DNA of 64,000 bases from contig CP108521.1 in the NCBI GenBank assembly GCA_035999765.1, forward strand, positions 4,464,001-4,528,000, read 5' to 3'. Positions 1 through 9,228 of this stretch are shown here, in pieces (positions within the stretch are counted from its first letter, which is position 1; each line of letters opens with the position of its first letter). This DNA is from Streptomyces sp. NBC_01231 (GTDB lineage: Bacteria > Actinomycetota > Actinomycetes > Streptomycetales > Streptomycetaceae). Position numbers and translations under genes: made by a program. The notes beneath the pieces were generated by a model. That model made no database searches, was not told the DNA's origin, and saw only the letters and a program-made list of their open reading frames with translations.

Positions 1-1160
1 TGCCGACGGCCCTTCGGCGAGGTCAGCGCCTTGCCGGCGGTCAGCTTCGCGCGGATGCGCGGCCGGTGCACGTCATCGAGGCCCATCAGGGTGCGGATCG
101 CGGGGCGCACGAACAGCTCGAAGGAGACGTACGACGACACGGGGTTGCCGGGGAGCGCGAGCAGCGGGGTGTGGTCGGGGCCGATGGAGCCGAAGCCCTG
201 GGGCTTGCCGGGCTGCATGGCGAGCTTGCGGAACTCGATGCCGCTGCCGGCCTCGTCCTCGTCGCCGACGTGCGACAGTGCCTCCTTGACGACGTCGTAC
301 GCCCCGACGCTGACCCCGCCCGTGGTGACCATGAGGTCGGCGCGGACGAGCTGGTCCTCGATGGTGGAGCGGAGGGTCTCGGCGTCGTCGGCGACGGCGC
401 CCACCCGGTAGGAGATGGCACCGGCGTCGCGGGCGGCGGCGGTGAGGGCGAAGCTGTTGGAGTCGTAGATCTGGCCGCTGCCGAGTTCCTCGCCGGGCTG
501 GACGAGTTCACTGCCGGTGGACATGACGACCACGCGCGGACGCGGGCGCACCCGGACGGTGCCGCGCCCGATGGCGGCCAGCAGGGCGATCTGCGGCGGG
601 CCGAGGACGGTGCCCGACTCCAGGGCGCGGTCCCCGGCCTTCACGTCGCTGCCCGTGGCGCGCACATGGGCGCGGGCCTCGGCCGGGCGGTACACGTGCA
701 CGTGTCCCTCGGCGCCCTGGGGAGACAGGGCGCGGGCGCGCATCCCGGTCACCGGGCCCTCGCCGAGGCCGCCGTCGGTCCACTCGACGGGGACGACGGT
801 CTCGGCGCCGGGCGGCAGCGGAGCGCCGGTCATGATCCTGGCGGTCTGGCCGGGGCCGACGTGGAGCAGTGCTGCCTGGCCCGCGGCGACGTCCCCGACG
901 ACCTCGAGGACGGCCGGATACTCCTCGCTCGCACCCGCGACGTCCGCGACCCGCACCGCGTACCCGTCCATGGAGCTGTTGTCGAACGGCGGCAGGGACA
1001 CCGCCACCGTGACGTCCTCGACCAGGACGCAGCCCTGGGCGTCGAGGATCTGAAGCTCGATGGGTTCGAGGGGGCGGACGGTCGCGAGGATGTCCTCCAG
1101 GTGCTCGTCCACCGACCAGAGGTGGTCGGGGTCGGCGGTGCGGGGGGCGGCGCTGCTCAA
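1..1160 (-). CDS. moeA: Molybdopterin molybdenumtransferase MoeA (3' end cut by window)
   Basis: MoeA inserts molybdate into adenylylated molybdopterin, the last step of molybdenum cofactor synthesis in the cytoplasm. Read on the minus strand from a TTG at 1160, the protein begins LSSAAPRTADPDHLWSVDEH and carries the family signature PPFDNSSMDGYAVR near residue 63, then AGQAALLHVGPGQTARIMTGAPLPPGAETVVP-type sequence; the visible end reads ALTSPKGRR. About 386 codons lie in the window; MoeA/Glp proteins are usually 400-440 residues, so only the C-terminal tip is missing. The TTG is preceded by GGAG at 1172-1175, inside the end of galU, and starts 5 nt after the galU stop, so the two genes are almost certainly cotranscribed and perhaps translationally coupled. 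No ATG or GTG in this frame offers a better start. Confidence 0.9.
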   Translation of the reverse strand, partial: MSSAAPRTADPDHLWSVDEHLEDILATVRPLEPIELQILDAQGCVLVEDVTVAVSLPPFDNSSMDGYAVRVADVAGASEEYPAVLEVVGDVAAGQAALLHVGPGQTARIMTGAPLPPGAETVVPVEWTDGGLGEGPVTGMRARALSPQGAEGHVHVYRPAEARAHVRATGSDVKAGDRALESGTVLGPPQIALLAAIGRGTVRVRPRPRVVVMSTGSELVQPGEELGSGQIYDSNSFALTAAARDAGAISYRVGAVADDAETLRSTIEDQLVRADLMVTTGGVSVGAYDVVKEALSHVGDEDEAGSGIEFRKLAMQPGKPQGFGSIGPDHTPLLALPGNPVSSYVSFELFVRPAIRTLMGLDDVHRPRIRAKLTAGKALTSPKGRR

Positions 1161-1165
1161 CGTTG

Positions 1166-2068
1166 TTACATCTCCTCGGCTACGTAACTGCGAAGCCAGG
1201 TCCGGAAGTCCGGGCCCAGGTCTTCACGTTCGCACGCGAGTCTGACAATGGCACGCAGGTAGTCGCCGCGGTCGCCGGTGTCATAGCGGCGGCCCTTGAA
1301 GACGACGCCGTGCACCGGGCCGCCGATCTTCTCGTCCGTGGCGAGCTGCTGGAGGGCGTCGGTGAGCTGGATCTCGCCACCGCGGCCGGGCTCGGTCTTG
1401 CGCAGGATCTCGAAGATGTGCGGGTCGAGGACGTAGCGGCCGATCACCGCGTAGTTCGACGGCGCGTCCGCCGGGTCCGGCTTCTCCACCAGGCCGGTGA
1501 CCTTGACGGTGTCGCTGTCCTCGGTGGGCCCGACGGCCGCGCTGCCGTAGAGGTGGATCTGCTCGGGCTCGACCTCCATGAGTGCGATGACGCTGCCGCC
1601 GCGCTGCTCCTGGACCTCGACCATGCGCTTGAGCAGCGGGTCGCGGGGGTCGATCAGGTCGTCACCGAGGAGGACGGCGAAGGGCTCGTTGCCCACGTGG
1701 GGGGCGGCGCACAGGACGGCGTGGCCGAGGCCTCTGGGGTCGCCCTGGCGGACGTAGTGCATGGTCGCGAGGTCGCTGGACTCCTGCACCTTGGCCAGCC
1801 GGCTCGCGTCGCCCTTCTTCTGAAGGGCGGATTCCAGCTCGTAGTTGCGATCGAAGTGGTCCTCCAGGGGGCGCTTGTTGCGGCCTGTGATCATGAGGAC
1901 GTCGTCCAGGCCGGCGGACACGGCCTCCTCGACCACGTACTGGATCGCGGGCTTGTCGACTACCGGCAGCATCTCCTTGGGAGTGGCCTTGGTGGCCGGC
2001 AGGAACCGGGTGCCGAGACCTGCTGCGGGAATGACAGCCTTGCTGATCCGAGGGTGCGACTGAGTCAT
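1166..2068 (-). CDS. galU: UTP--glucose-1-phosphate uridylyltransferase GalU
   Basis: Makes UDP-glucose from UTP and glucose-1-phosphate, feeding cell-wall glycan, trehalose and exopolysaccharide synthesis. The 300-residue protein has the nucleotide-binding signature AVIPAAGLGTRFLPATKATP at residues 12-31 followed by KEMLPVVDKP, then MITGRNKRPLEDHFD, LGDD at about residue 133 and the C-terminal EIQLTDALQQL sugar-binding motif; length matches bacterial GalU. Starts with ATG at 2068. It is divergent from the cyclo-ligase gene (84 bp between starts, AT-rich for this genome, so likely holding both promoters) and heads an operon with moeA. Coupling galU to moeA is the usual order in Streptomyces as far as I recall. 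Confidence 0.95.
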   Translation of the reverse strand: MTQSHPRISKAVIPAAGLGTRFLPATKATPKEMLPVVDKPAIQYVVEEAVSAGLDDVLMITGRNKRPLEDHFDRNYELESALQKKGDASRLAKVQESSDLATMHYVRQGDPRGLGHAVLCAAPHVGNEPFAVLLGDDLIDPRDPLLKRMVEVQEQRGGSVIALMEVEPEQIHLYGSAAVGPTEDSDTVKVTGLVEKPDPADAPSNYAVIGRYVLDPHIFEILRKTEPGRGGEIQLTDALQQLATDEKIGGPVHGVVFKGRRYDTGDRGDYLRAIVRLACEREDLGPDFRTWLRSYVAEEM

Positions 2069-2151
2069 GCGGCAACCTTATCCGGTGCCTTTGATCGGAA
2101 TCTGAGGCTCCGGTTAATTAGCTCTCATATGAGCATATTGGAAGGATACGG

Positions 2152-2781
2152 GTGCAGCCTTTGAGCCACGTCGAACGTCCGGCCGAGCCTGACAAGCGAA
2201 CGTTGCGGCAGGAGCTCCTCATGGTGAGGAACAGGTTGACGGCCGATGACGTGCGGGAAGCGGCCACAGCGCTGGCCCAGCGGGCGTTGGGGCTGCCCGA
2301 GTTGGCGCAGGCGCGCACGGTGGCGGCGTACGTCTCCGTGGACAGCGAACCCGGCACGCTCGCGCTGCTGGACACGCTGCGCGAGCGGGGCGTGCGGGTC
2401 CTGCTCCCCGCGCTGCTGCCCGACAACGACCTCGACTGGGGCGCGTACACCGGCGAGGGTTCACTCCAACGCGTCCGGCACGGCGGGCGGATGGCCCTCT
2501 TCGAGCCCGCCGGGGAGCGTCTGGGCCCGGACGCCGTGACGGGCGCCGACGTGGTGTTGCTGCCGGGGCTGGCGGTCGACGCGCACGGGATGCGTCTGGG
2601 GCGCGGCGGGGGCTCGTACGACCGCGTCCTCGCCCGTCTGGAGCGCGCGGGCGCGCACCCCGCGCTGGTGGTGCTGCTGTACGACTCCGAGGTGGTGGAG
2701 CGGGTGCCGGCCGAGGCACACGACAGGCCGGTGCGGGCGGTGGTGACGCCGTCGGGCGTGCGCCGCTTCCCGTCGGACTGA
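2152..2781 (+). CDS. 5-formyltetrahydrofolate cyclo-ligase
   Basis: ATP-dependent conversion of 5-formyl-THF to 5,10-methenyl-THF, a folate salvage reaction in the cytoplasm. The 209-residue product has the family pattern: N-terminal KRTLRQELLMVRNRLTADD helix, a YVSVDSEPGTLALLD strand-helix, and the nucleotide/substrate loop LLPGLAVDAHGMRLGRGGGSYDR (residues about 140-162), whose GxGGGxYDR core is diagnostic. Start GTG at 2152 is preceded by GAAGGA at 2141-2146. It is divergent from galU and ends at a strong bidirectional terminator before the convergent acylase gene, so it is probably monocistronic. Confidence 0.92.
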   Translation: MQPLSHVERPAEPDKRTLRQELLMVRNRLTADDVREAATALAQRALGLPELAQARTVAAYVSVDSEPGTLALLDTLRERGVRVLLPALLPDNDLDWGAYTGEGSLQRVRHGGRMALFEPAGERLGPDAVTGADVVLLPGLAVDAHGMRLGRGGGSYDRVLARLERAGAHPALVVLLYDSEVVERVPAEAHDRPVRAVVTPSGVRRFPSD

Positions 2782-2805
2782 GCGGCCCGGTCACCGAACC
2801 GAGCG

Positions 2806-2831
2806 GGCCCGGCCCCCAAAAGGGCCGGGCC
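2806..2831. terminator. Bidirectional hairpin between convergent genes
   Basis: Perfect 10-bp arms GGCCCGGCCC (2806-2815) and GGGCCGGGCC (2822-2831) with loop CCAAAA, placed 25 bp after the cyclo-ligase stop and 57 bp after the end of the convergent acylase gene. Just beyond it the 17-mer GCTCACCGCTTCAGCGG occurs twice (2839-2855, 2871-2887). Confidence 0.75.
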
Positions 2832-2888
2832 TTCAACAGCTCACCGCTTCAGCGGATTACGGTTTCCACGGCTCACCGCTTCAGCGGC

Positions 2889-5711
2889 TCACGGCCTCAG
2901 CACCAGCGAGTCGCTCGTGCTGCCGTCGACCGCCTTGTCGGAGAAGGACCAGTCCAGCAGCTCACCATCGGCCCACTTGTCCGTCTGGTCGACGTAGTGG
3001 GCGCTGTAGGCGTGCCCGGAGGCACCGGCGAGGTTGATCCACTTCGACTTGTCGAGGTCGCCGAGGTTGACCACCATCCGCATGGAGGGCACCCACACGA
3101 CCTCGTAGCCGCCGGCGGCGTTCCAGCCGGTGGCGTTGACCGCCGCCTCGCCGCCGCTGAGCTTCCATGGGCCGCGGTTGAGCATGTACTGCAGGAAACC
3201 GGGACCTTCGGTGCCCAGGGTCTGGTTCTTCAGGAACAGGCGGTGCAGCCGGCCCCAGCTCCAGGTGTCGATGTCCTTGCCGAGCTTGGCGGTCAGTTCC
3301 CAACGGGCGTCGATCAACGCGCGCTTGAACAGCTCGTCACGGTTCTTGGCTTCGGGGCGCGTGCCCACCTCGGGCGTCTTCCACCAGTCGCTGTTCTCGT
3401 CGTCCATGAGGTTGCGCACGACCTCGAACCAACGGTCGCCGCCGTCCGGCTGCGCCTCGTCGGCGTCGCGCTCCCCGCACTCACGGACCTTCTTGGTCTC
3501 GTCGACGGGCCCGGTGGTGTTGACCGGGTCCACCCACAGGCACTGGCCCTCGACCCGCAGTTCCTTGGGCAGCTTGTTGCCGAAGGCGAGCTTGAGGATG
3601 TTGCGCCAGACCGAGTTGAAGTAGGCGGCGGCCGCCGAGTCGGCGTCCTGGGTGTAGTCCCAGCCCTCCAGCAGCTCCTGGGCCTGGCGGACCTCCTTGT
3701 CGTCGACGTCGATCTTCAGCAGCTTGGGCACGAGCAGCTTGGCGATCTCACTGCTGTTGTCCAGCTGCATCTGCCGCATGTCGTCGGTGGAGATCTTGCC
3801 CCCGCCCTTGATCTTCTGCTCGATCAGGTCGGTTATCCGCTGGCTGCGGGTGCCGTAGCCCCAGTCCGTGGTGAGCGCGTAGGGGTACTTGTCCTTGTCG
3901 ATGACGGCCTGGTTGGCGGTGACGATGTAGCCGCGCTTCGGGTTGTACTCGTAGGGCAGCGCGTCCTGATCGATGAAGCCGGCCCACTTGTACTTGGGGT
4001 CCCAGCCCGGTGCCGGGATGGAGCCGTCGTCGCCCTTCGCCCGCGTGGGGATCCTCCCGGGCAGCGTGTAGCCGATGTTGTCCTTGGTGTCGGCGTAGAC
4101 CAGGTTCTGCGACGGCACGTCGAACAGCGTGGCGGCCTTGCGGAAGTCGCTCCAGCCGGCGGCCTTGTCCATCGCGAAGACGGCGTCCATGGAGGTGCCC
4201 GGGTCCAGCGCGGTCCAGCGCAGGGCGATGCCGTAGCCGTCGCCGCGGTCGGGGGCGGCGGTGTCGACCGTGGCCTTCTTGCCGACCTTCACCAGCTCGC
4301 TGTCACGGTCGGACAGCAGGGGCATCCCGTCGCTGGTCTGCCGGACGACGATCTTCTTGGAGGAGCCGCCCGCGACCTTGATGGTCTCCTCGCGCGTGGT
4401 GAAGGGCTTGACCTTGCCGTCGTAGAGGTAGCCGTCGCCGGAGAGCTTCTCCAGGTAGAGGTCGGTGACGTCGACGCCGGAGTTGGTCATGCCCCAGGCG
4501 ATGTTCTGGTTGTGGCCGATGACCACGCCGGGCATGCCCGCGAAGGTGTAGCCGCTGACGTCGTACTGGCACTTGCTGGAGATCGCGCGGCAGTGCAGGC
4601 CCATCTGGTACCAGACGGACGGCAGGGAAGGGGACAGGTGCGGGTCGTTGGCGAGCAGCGGCTTGCCGGTGATGGTGTACTTCCCGCCCACCACCCAGGA
4701 GTTCGAGCCGATGCCGTTGCCGTTCACGCCGACGGCCGTGGGGACGTCGTCCAGGACCTTCTGGAGGCCCGTGAGCTGACTCTGCAGAGCGGAACCGGCC
4801 GTCCCTGAGGTACCGCTCGTACCGGAGACACCGCTGGTCCCGCCCGTGCCGGTGCCTGTCCCCGTGCCGGTGCCTGTGCCTGTTCCCGTGCCCGTGCCCG
4901 TGCCTGTGCCGGACGCGTCGTCGCCGCCGTCGAACGTGCCGGTGAGCTCGTCGTACTGACCCTGTTGGACGATCGTCCGGTTGCGGCTGTAGGGGTACTG
5001 CGGGTACAGGTCGGCGATCTGCTTGGGGCCGAGGCGGCTGGTCATCAGGGCGCGGTCGATCTCGTCCTGCATGTTCCCGCGCAGGTCCCAGGCCATCGCC
5101 TTCAGCCACGCGACCGAGTCGACCGGGGTCCACTTCGCGGGCTTGTAGTCGTTGGTGAAGCCGAGCGCCGCGTACTCCAGGGAGATGTCCTCGCCGCTCT
5201 TGCCCTGGAGGTAGGCGTTGACCCCCTTGGCGTAGGCCTGGAGGTACTTCTTCGTGGAGGCCGACAGCGTCTTGTCGTACTCCTTCTTCGCCACCCGGTC
5301 CCAGCCCATCGTGCGCAGGAACTCGTCGTTGTCGACCTGGCCCTTGCCGAACATCTCCGACAGCCGCCCGGAGGTCATGTGGCGGCGCACGTCCATCTCG
5401 TAGAACCGGTCCTGCGCCTGGACGTAGCCCTGCGCCATGAACAGGTCGGCGTCCGAGGAGGCGTAGACCTGCGGGATTCCGTAGCCGTCCCGCTTGACGT
5501 CGACGGGTCCGGACAGGCCGTCCAGGGTGATCGAACCCTTGGTCTGCGGGAACGAGGCGCGGACGGTGCTGACGGACCAGTACGCCCCGTAGGCCACGCC
5601 TCCGATGATGGCCAGCACGAGGACGAGTACGAGCAGACGGGCTTTGCGCCCCTTCTTCCTGCCGGACTTGCCGGGCTTCTGACCCGATGAGGCGGTGGTG
5701 TTGGGGGGCAT
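2889..5711 (-). CDS. Penicillin acylase family Ntn hydrolase, membrane-anchored precursor
   Basis: Self-processing N-terminal-nucleophile amidohydrolase of the penicillin G/V acylase, cephalosporin acylase and AHL acylase group; the natural substrate cannot be read from sequence. I place the start at ATG 5711 (AAGGA upstream), giving 940 residues; a longer frame to 5831 only adds Arg-rich sequence with no ribosome site. Residues 26-46 form one membrane segment (LLVLVLVLAIIGGVAYGAYW), so the enzyme is anchored or exported. The alpha part includes DRFYEMDVRR at about 101. The expected autocleavage site is G335-S336 in GIGSNSWVVGG, with S336 as nucleophile. The spacer just before it contains twelve Gly-Thr dipeptides (residues 268-291) and a GTSGVSGTSGTSGT tail, an unusual expansion in the peptide that is normally removed on maturation. 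Confidence 0.88.
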   Translation of the reverse strand: MPPNTTASSGQKPGKSGRKKGRKARLLVLVLVLAIIGGVAYGAYWSVSTVRASFPQTKGSITLDGLSGPVDVKRDGYGIPQVYASSDADLFMAQGYVQAQDRFYEMDVRRHMTSGRLSEMFGKGQVDNDEFLRTMGWDRVAKKEYDKTLSASTKKYLQAYAKGVNAYLQGKSGEDISLEYAALGFTNDYKPAKWTPVDSVAWLKAMAWDLRGNMQDEIDRALMTSRLGPKQIADLYPQYPYSRNRTIVQQGQYDELTGTFDGGDDASGTGTGTGTGTGTGTGTGTGTGTGGTSGVSGTSGTSGTAGSALQSQLTGLQKVLDDVPTAVGVNGNGIGSNSWVVGGKYTITGKPLLANDPHLSPSLPSVWYQMGLHCRAISSKCQYDVSGYTFAGMPGVVIGHNQNIAWGMTNSGVDVTDLYLEKLSGDGYLYDGKVKPFTTREETIKVAGGSSKKIVVRQTSDGMPLLSDRDSELVKVGKKATVDTAAPDRGDGYGIALRWTALDPGTSMDAVFAMDKAAGWSDFRKAATLFDVPSQNLVYADTKDNIGYTLPGRIPTRAKGDDGSIPAPGWDPKYKWAGFIDQDALPYEYNPKRGYIVTANQAVIDKDKYPYALTTDWGYGTRSQRITDLIEQKIKGGGKISTDDMRQMQLDNSSEIAKLLVPKLLKIDVDDKEVRQAQELLEGWDYTQDADSAAAAYFNSVWRNILKLAFGNKLPKELRVEGQCLWVDPVNTTGPVDETKKVRECGERDADEAQPDGGDRWFEVVRNLMDDENSDWWKTPEVGTRPEAKNRDELFKRALIDARWELTAKLGKDIDTWSWGRLHRLFLKNQTLGTEGPGFLQYMLNRGPWKLSGGEAAVNATGWNAAGGYEVVWVPSMRMVVNLGDLDKSKWINLAGASGHAYSAHYVDQTDKWADGELLDWSFSDKAVDGSTSDSLVLRP

Positions 5712-5980
5712 CGCTGTCCTTGCTGTCCTAACGCGAGCGGCAGGCGGGCGTATCCATTTGACTGAGCGCTGGAGCAACCATAGGCGCAGGGCCCGGCGCC
5801 ACTTGACGCGGAGTCGGGAACCAGGACGCACGCGCGTTCGATCTTGCCTCTTCGAGTGTCAAGAAATCGTCAAGAGTTAGGTAAGGTAACGAAGTACTTG
5901 GATGCGAAACGATTCTCCGTCGTGTCCGATGTACAGGAGCCCGTGCGCGTGACGCCGCGGGCCAGCGAAGGGAACGGCCG

Positions 5981-7489
5981 CTGACTGTCCACCACCTCAA
6001 CCAGCTCCTGCTCGTCTGCTCGCTCGTTCTGCTCGTCGCCGTGGCAGCGGTTCGGATCTCCTCGCGCAGCGGGCTCCCCAGCCTGCTCGTATACCTGGGG
6101 ATCGGCATCGCCATGGGCCAGGACGGCGTCGGCGACATCCACTTCGACAGCGCCGAACTGACCCAGGTCATCGGATACGCGGCCCTCGTCGTGATCCTGG
6201 CCGAGGGCGGTCTCGGCACGAAGTGGAAGGAGATCAGACCCGCCCTGCCCGCCGCCTCCACACTGGCGCTGGCCGGGGTCGCGGTGAGCGTCGGAGTGAC
6301 GGCGACGGCCGCGCACTACCTGGTCGGGCTGGAGTGGCGGCAGGCGCTCATCATCGGAGCGGTCGTGTCCTCGACGGACGCGGCGGCGGTCTTCTCCGTG
6401 CTGCGCAAGATCCCCCTGCCCGCGCGCGTGACAGGCACGCTGGAGGCCGAATCCGGCTTCAACGACGCCCCGGTGGTCATCCTGGTGATCTCCTTCTCCA
6501 CCGCGGGCCCATTCGAACACTGGTACGTGCTGCTCGGTGAGATAGCTCTGGAACTGGCCATCGGCGCCGCCATCGGCATCGCGGTGGGCTGGCTGGGCTC
6601 CTGGGGCCTCAGGCACGTCGCCCTGCCCGCCTCCGGCCTCTACCCGATCGCCGTGATGGCGATCGCCGTCACCGCGTACGCGGCGGGCGCGATGGCCCAC
6701 GGCAGCGGCTTCCTCGCGGTCTATCTCGCCTCGATGGTGCTGGGCAACGCGAAGCTGCCGCACTGGCCCGCCACCCGCGGGTTCGCCGACGGGCTCGGCT
6801 GGATCGCCCAGATCGGCATGTTCGTCCTGCTCGGCCTGCTGGTCACCCCGCACGAACTGGGCGACGACATCTGGCCGGCGCTCATCATCGGGCTGGTGCT
6901 GACGATGGTGGCGCGCCCGCTGAGCATCGTGCTCTGCCTGACGCCGTTCCGGGTGCCCTGGCAGGAGCAGACCCTCATGTCCTGGGCCGGACTGCGCGGA
7001 GCGGTGCCCATCATCCTGGCGACCATCCCGATGGTGCAGGGCGTCGACGCCAGCCGCCGCATCTTCAACATCGTCTTCGTCCTGGTCGTCGTCTACACCC
7101 TGGTCCAGGGACCGACCCTGCCCTGGCTCGCCCGCAAGCTGCGCCTGGGCGGCGACCCGGAGGCCGCCTCGGACCTGGGCATCGAGTCGGCACCCCTGGA
7201 GCGACTGCGCGGGCACCTGCTGTCCGTGGAGATCCCCGAGGGCTCGAAGATGCACGGCGTCGAGGTCAACGAACTGCGCCTGCCGGCCGGGGCCGCGGTC
7301 ACCCTGGTCGTCCGCGACGGAAAATCCTTCGTTCCACTGCCGACGACGGTGCTGCGGCACGGGGACGAGCTCCTCGTGGTCGCCACCAATCCCGTCCGGG
7401 ACTCGGCGGAACGGCGACTGCGCGCGGTCGGCCACGGCGGCAAGCTGGCCGGATGGCTGGGCACGGGCGGCACCGGCACAGGCCGTTAA
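5981..7489 (+). CDS. Cation/H+ antiporter, CPA1 type with TrkA-C domain (NhaP2/CvrA-like), CTG start
   Basis: Membrane exchanger of Na+ or K+ for protons, used in pH and cation homeostasis. The product has about 12-13 hydrophobic segments, the conserved GAVVSSTDAAAVFSVLR (substrate-site Asp) and ESGFNDAPVVI motifs, AGLRGAVPIILA in the second half, and a cytoplasmic TrkA-C/RCK-C-like end (LRGHLLSVEIPEGSKMHGVEVNELRLP) that would bind a regulatory nucleotide or ion. The first in-frame ATG/GTG (6041) would cut off most of transmembrane helix 1. The codon CTG at 5981 gives (M)TVHHLNQLLLVCSLVLLVA, a full first helix, and has GAAGGGA ending 7 nt upstream, so CTG is the likely start (502 residues). 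Divergent from the acylase gene with 269 bp between. Confidence 0.85.
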   Translation: MTVHHLNQLLLVCSLVLLVAVAAVRISSRSGLPSLLVYLGIGIAMGQDGVGDIHFDSAELTQVIGYAALVVILAEGGLGTKWKEIRPALPAASTLALAGVAVSVGVTATAAHYLVGLEWRQALIIGAVVSSTDAAAVFSVLRKIPLPARVTGTLEAESGFNDAPVVILVISFSTAGPFEHWYVLLGEIALELAIGAAIGIAVGWLGSWGLRHVALPASGLYPIAVMAIAVTAYAAGAMAHGSGFLAVYLASMVLGNAKLPHWPATRGFADGLGWIAQIGMFVLLGLLVTPHELGDDIWPALIIGLVLTMVARPLSIVLCLTPFRVPWQEQTLMSWAGLRGAVPIILATIPMVQGVDASRRIFNIVFVLVVVYTLVQGPTLPWLARKLRLGGDPEAASDLGIESAPLERLRGHLLSVEIPEGSKMHGVEVNELRLPAGAAVTLVVRDGKSFVPLPTTVLRHGDELLVVATNPVRDSAERRLRAVGHGGKLAGWLGTGGTGTGR

Positions 7490-7764
7490 GGGCATGTTTC
7501 GTACGATTCACACCCCGGGCAATCACAGGCACGCGACCCCATGGTGCTCGTTTTCACAGGCCAGTCGGCCTTGATCCCTGTACGATGAAGGCACACCCTG
7601 ATCGAACCAACTCTGCCTGACGCAGAGCTGGCGCGACCGTATGGCGGCCGGAACGCTCCTGACAGCGGGCTTTGGCATCTACCGCAGTCCGCGCAAGAGG
7701 ACAGCTCTCGGCGTCCCGCCCCCTGGAAGGGGCCGCGTCACCAGGCGGCAGAAAGGCACGGGCC

Positions 7765-9033
7765 GTGGCATCCACGGTCACCTCCCGCCCCGGATACGGG
7801 CAGCTGCTGCGCACCAGCGGCGCGTGGACGTTCCTGCTCCCCGGCTTCGCGGCACGCCAGCCGTTCGCGATGCTCACCGTCTCCATCGTGCTGCTCGTAC
7901 AGCACACCACCGGCTCGTACGGGGCGGCGGGCGCCGCCGCGGCCGTCACCGGTGTCTCCACGGCCCTGTTCGCGCCGTTCGGCGGTCACCTCGCCGACCG
8001 CCACGGACAGCGCGCGGTGCTGGTCCCGAGCGTGGTCGTACACGCACTGTCGGGCCTGGCCCTCACCGCGCTCGCGCTGTCCCACGCCCCCCTGTGGGCG
8101 CTGCTCGCGGCAGCCGTGCCGACGGGCGCCTCGACGCCGCAGATCGGCCCCATGGTGCGGGCCCGCTGGGCCGCGGCTCTCAAGGACTCGCCCCTGATGT
8201 CCACCGCGGCGGCCTTCGAGTCGGTCACGGACGAGCTGACCTTCGTCGTCGGCCCGCTGCTGGCCACCGCGCTGTGCACGGCGGTGGATCCCGCCGCCGG
8301 TCTGGTGACGGAGGCCTCGCTGACGCTGCTGGGCGGCCTGCTGTTCGCCGCGCAGAAGAGCACCCAGCCCACGGTCGCCGCCGACGGGCACGCGCGCGTG
8401 GAGCACACCTCGGCGCTGCGCATCCCCGGCGTGCGGGTCCTGATCATGGCGTTCCTCGGCATCGGCGCCGTCTTCGGCGGCATGCAGGTCTCGCTGGCCG
8501 CGTTCAGCGAGTCGATCGGTGAACCCGGCCTGAACGGCGTCCTGTACGGCACCTTCGCCGCCGGCAACACGCTCTCCGGCCTGGTCTGCGGCGCCATCGC
8601 GTGGAAGGTGAGCCCGCGCCGCCGCCTGCTCGTCGGGTACGCCGCCCTCGCGCTGACCGCGTCCGGCCTGTGGGCCGCGCACTCGGTGCTCGTCCTGGCC
8701 GGCCTCGGCCTGCTCGTCGGCATGTGCGTGGCGCCCGCTCTGATCACCGGCTACACCCTGGTCGAGGAACTCGTCCCGGCCGGCGCCCGCACCGAGGCGT
8801 TCACCTGGCTGACCGGAGCGGTCGCGCTCGGCCAGGCGGCCGCCGTCACGATCGCCGGACAGCTGGAGGACCGCTTCTGGGGCGGCGCCGGGTTCCTGGT
8901 CCCGACGGGCGGCACGCTGCTCGCGTTGGTGACCTTGCTGGCGCTGCGCTCACGACTCATGCCGCCGCGCGCGACCAGAGTGGTCACGCGCGGCGCGGCC
9001 CATCGCGAACCTGCCGCGATCGGTGAGATGTGA
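7765..9033 (+). CDS. MFS transporter
   Basis: Major facilitator superfamily exporter or drug/proton antiporter, 422 residues with 12 predicted membrane segments; substrate unknown. The loop 2-3 signature is GGHLADRHGQRAVLVPS (MFS motif A, G-x-L-a-D-r-x-G-x-r). Start GTG at 7765 is chosen because GAAAGG lies 9 nt upstream; an in-frame upstream GTG at 7672 would add about 30 polar residues with no ribosome site. Same strand as the antiporter but 275 bp away, so a separate unit; I saw no clear gene or element in that gap. Confidence 0.82.
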   Translation: MASTVTSRPGYGQLLRTSGAWTFLLPGFAARQPFAMLTVSIVLLVQHTTGSYGAAGAAAAVTGVSTALFAPFGGHLADRHGQRAVLVPSVVVHALSGLALTALALSHAPLWALLAAAVPTGASTPQIGPMVRARWAAALKDSPLMSTAAAFESVTDELTFVVGPLLATALCTAVDPAAGLVTEASLTLLGGLLFAAQKSTQPTVAADGHARVEHTSALRIPGVRVLIMAFLGIGAVFGGMQVSLAAFSESIGEPGLNGVLYGTFAAGNTLSGLVCGAIAWKVSPRRRLLVGYAALALTASGLWAAHSVLVLAGLGLLVGMCVAPALITGYTLVEELVPAGARTEAFTWLTGAVALGQAAAVTIAGQLEDRFWGGAGFLVPTGGTLLALVTLLALRSRLMPPRATRVVTRGAAHREPAAIGEM

Positions 9034-9175
9034 CGATGTATTTTCCGCGGAATACGTCACTGTGACTCCGCAGCTACGCTGCTTCTCCCTTGGGCACAAG
9101 CCGCGAGACGGTCAAGCCCTGACCGCTGCCCGCAGGCAGGTGACGCACGTTACTCCATTTGCAAGCGGCACAGGT

Positions 9176-9217
9176 TAGTATGGACGATCGTTAGCACTCA
9201 TCGAGTGAGAGTGCCAG
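9176..9217 (+). promoter_or_regulatory. CIRCE element (HrcA operator) with -10-like TAGTAT
   Basis: TTAGCACTC (9191-9199), 9-bp spacer, GAGTGCCAG (9209-9217). The CIRCE consensus is TTAGCACTC-N9-GAGTGCTAA; the left arm is perfect and the right arm matches 7 of 9. A -10-like TAGTAT lies at 9176-9181 and the right arm runs into the AGGAGG ribosome site of the next gene. A clear -35 was not found. CIRCE is the binding site of the heat-shock repressor HrcA. Confidence 0.75.
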
Positions 9218-9228
9218 GAGGAAGACAA

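Noticed and set aside
2997..4808. Long open frame on the plus strand opposite the penicillin acylase gene
   Set aside because: It is the antisense of a well-supported gene; high GC opens such frames, and its product is Val/Gly/Leu-rich with no motifs.
5877..5895. DtxR/IdeR-like iron box TTAGGTAAGGTAACGAAGT in the acylase/antiporter gap
   Set aside because: Left half fits (9 of 10) but the right half is poor, and neither neighbour is an iron gene.
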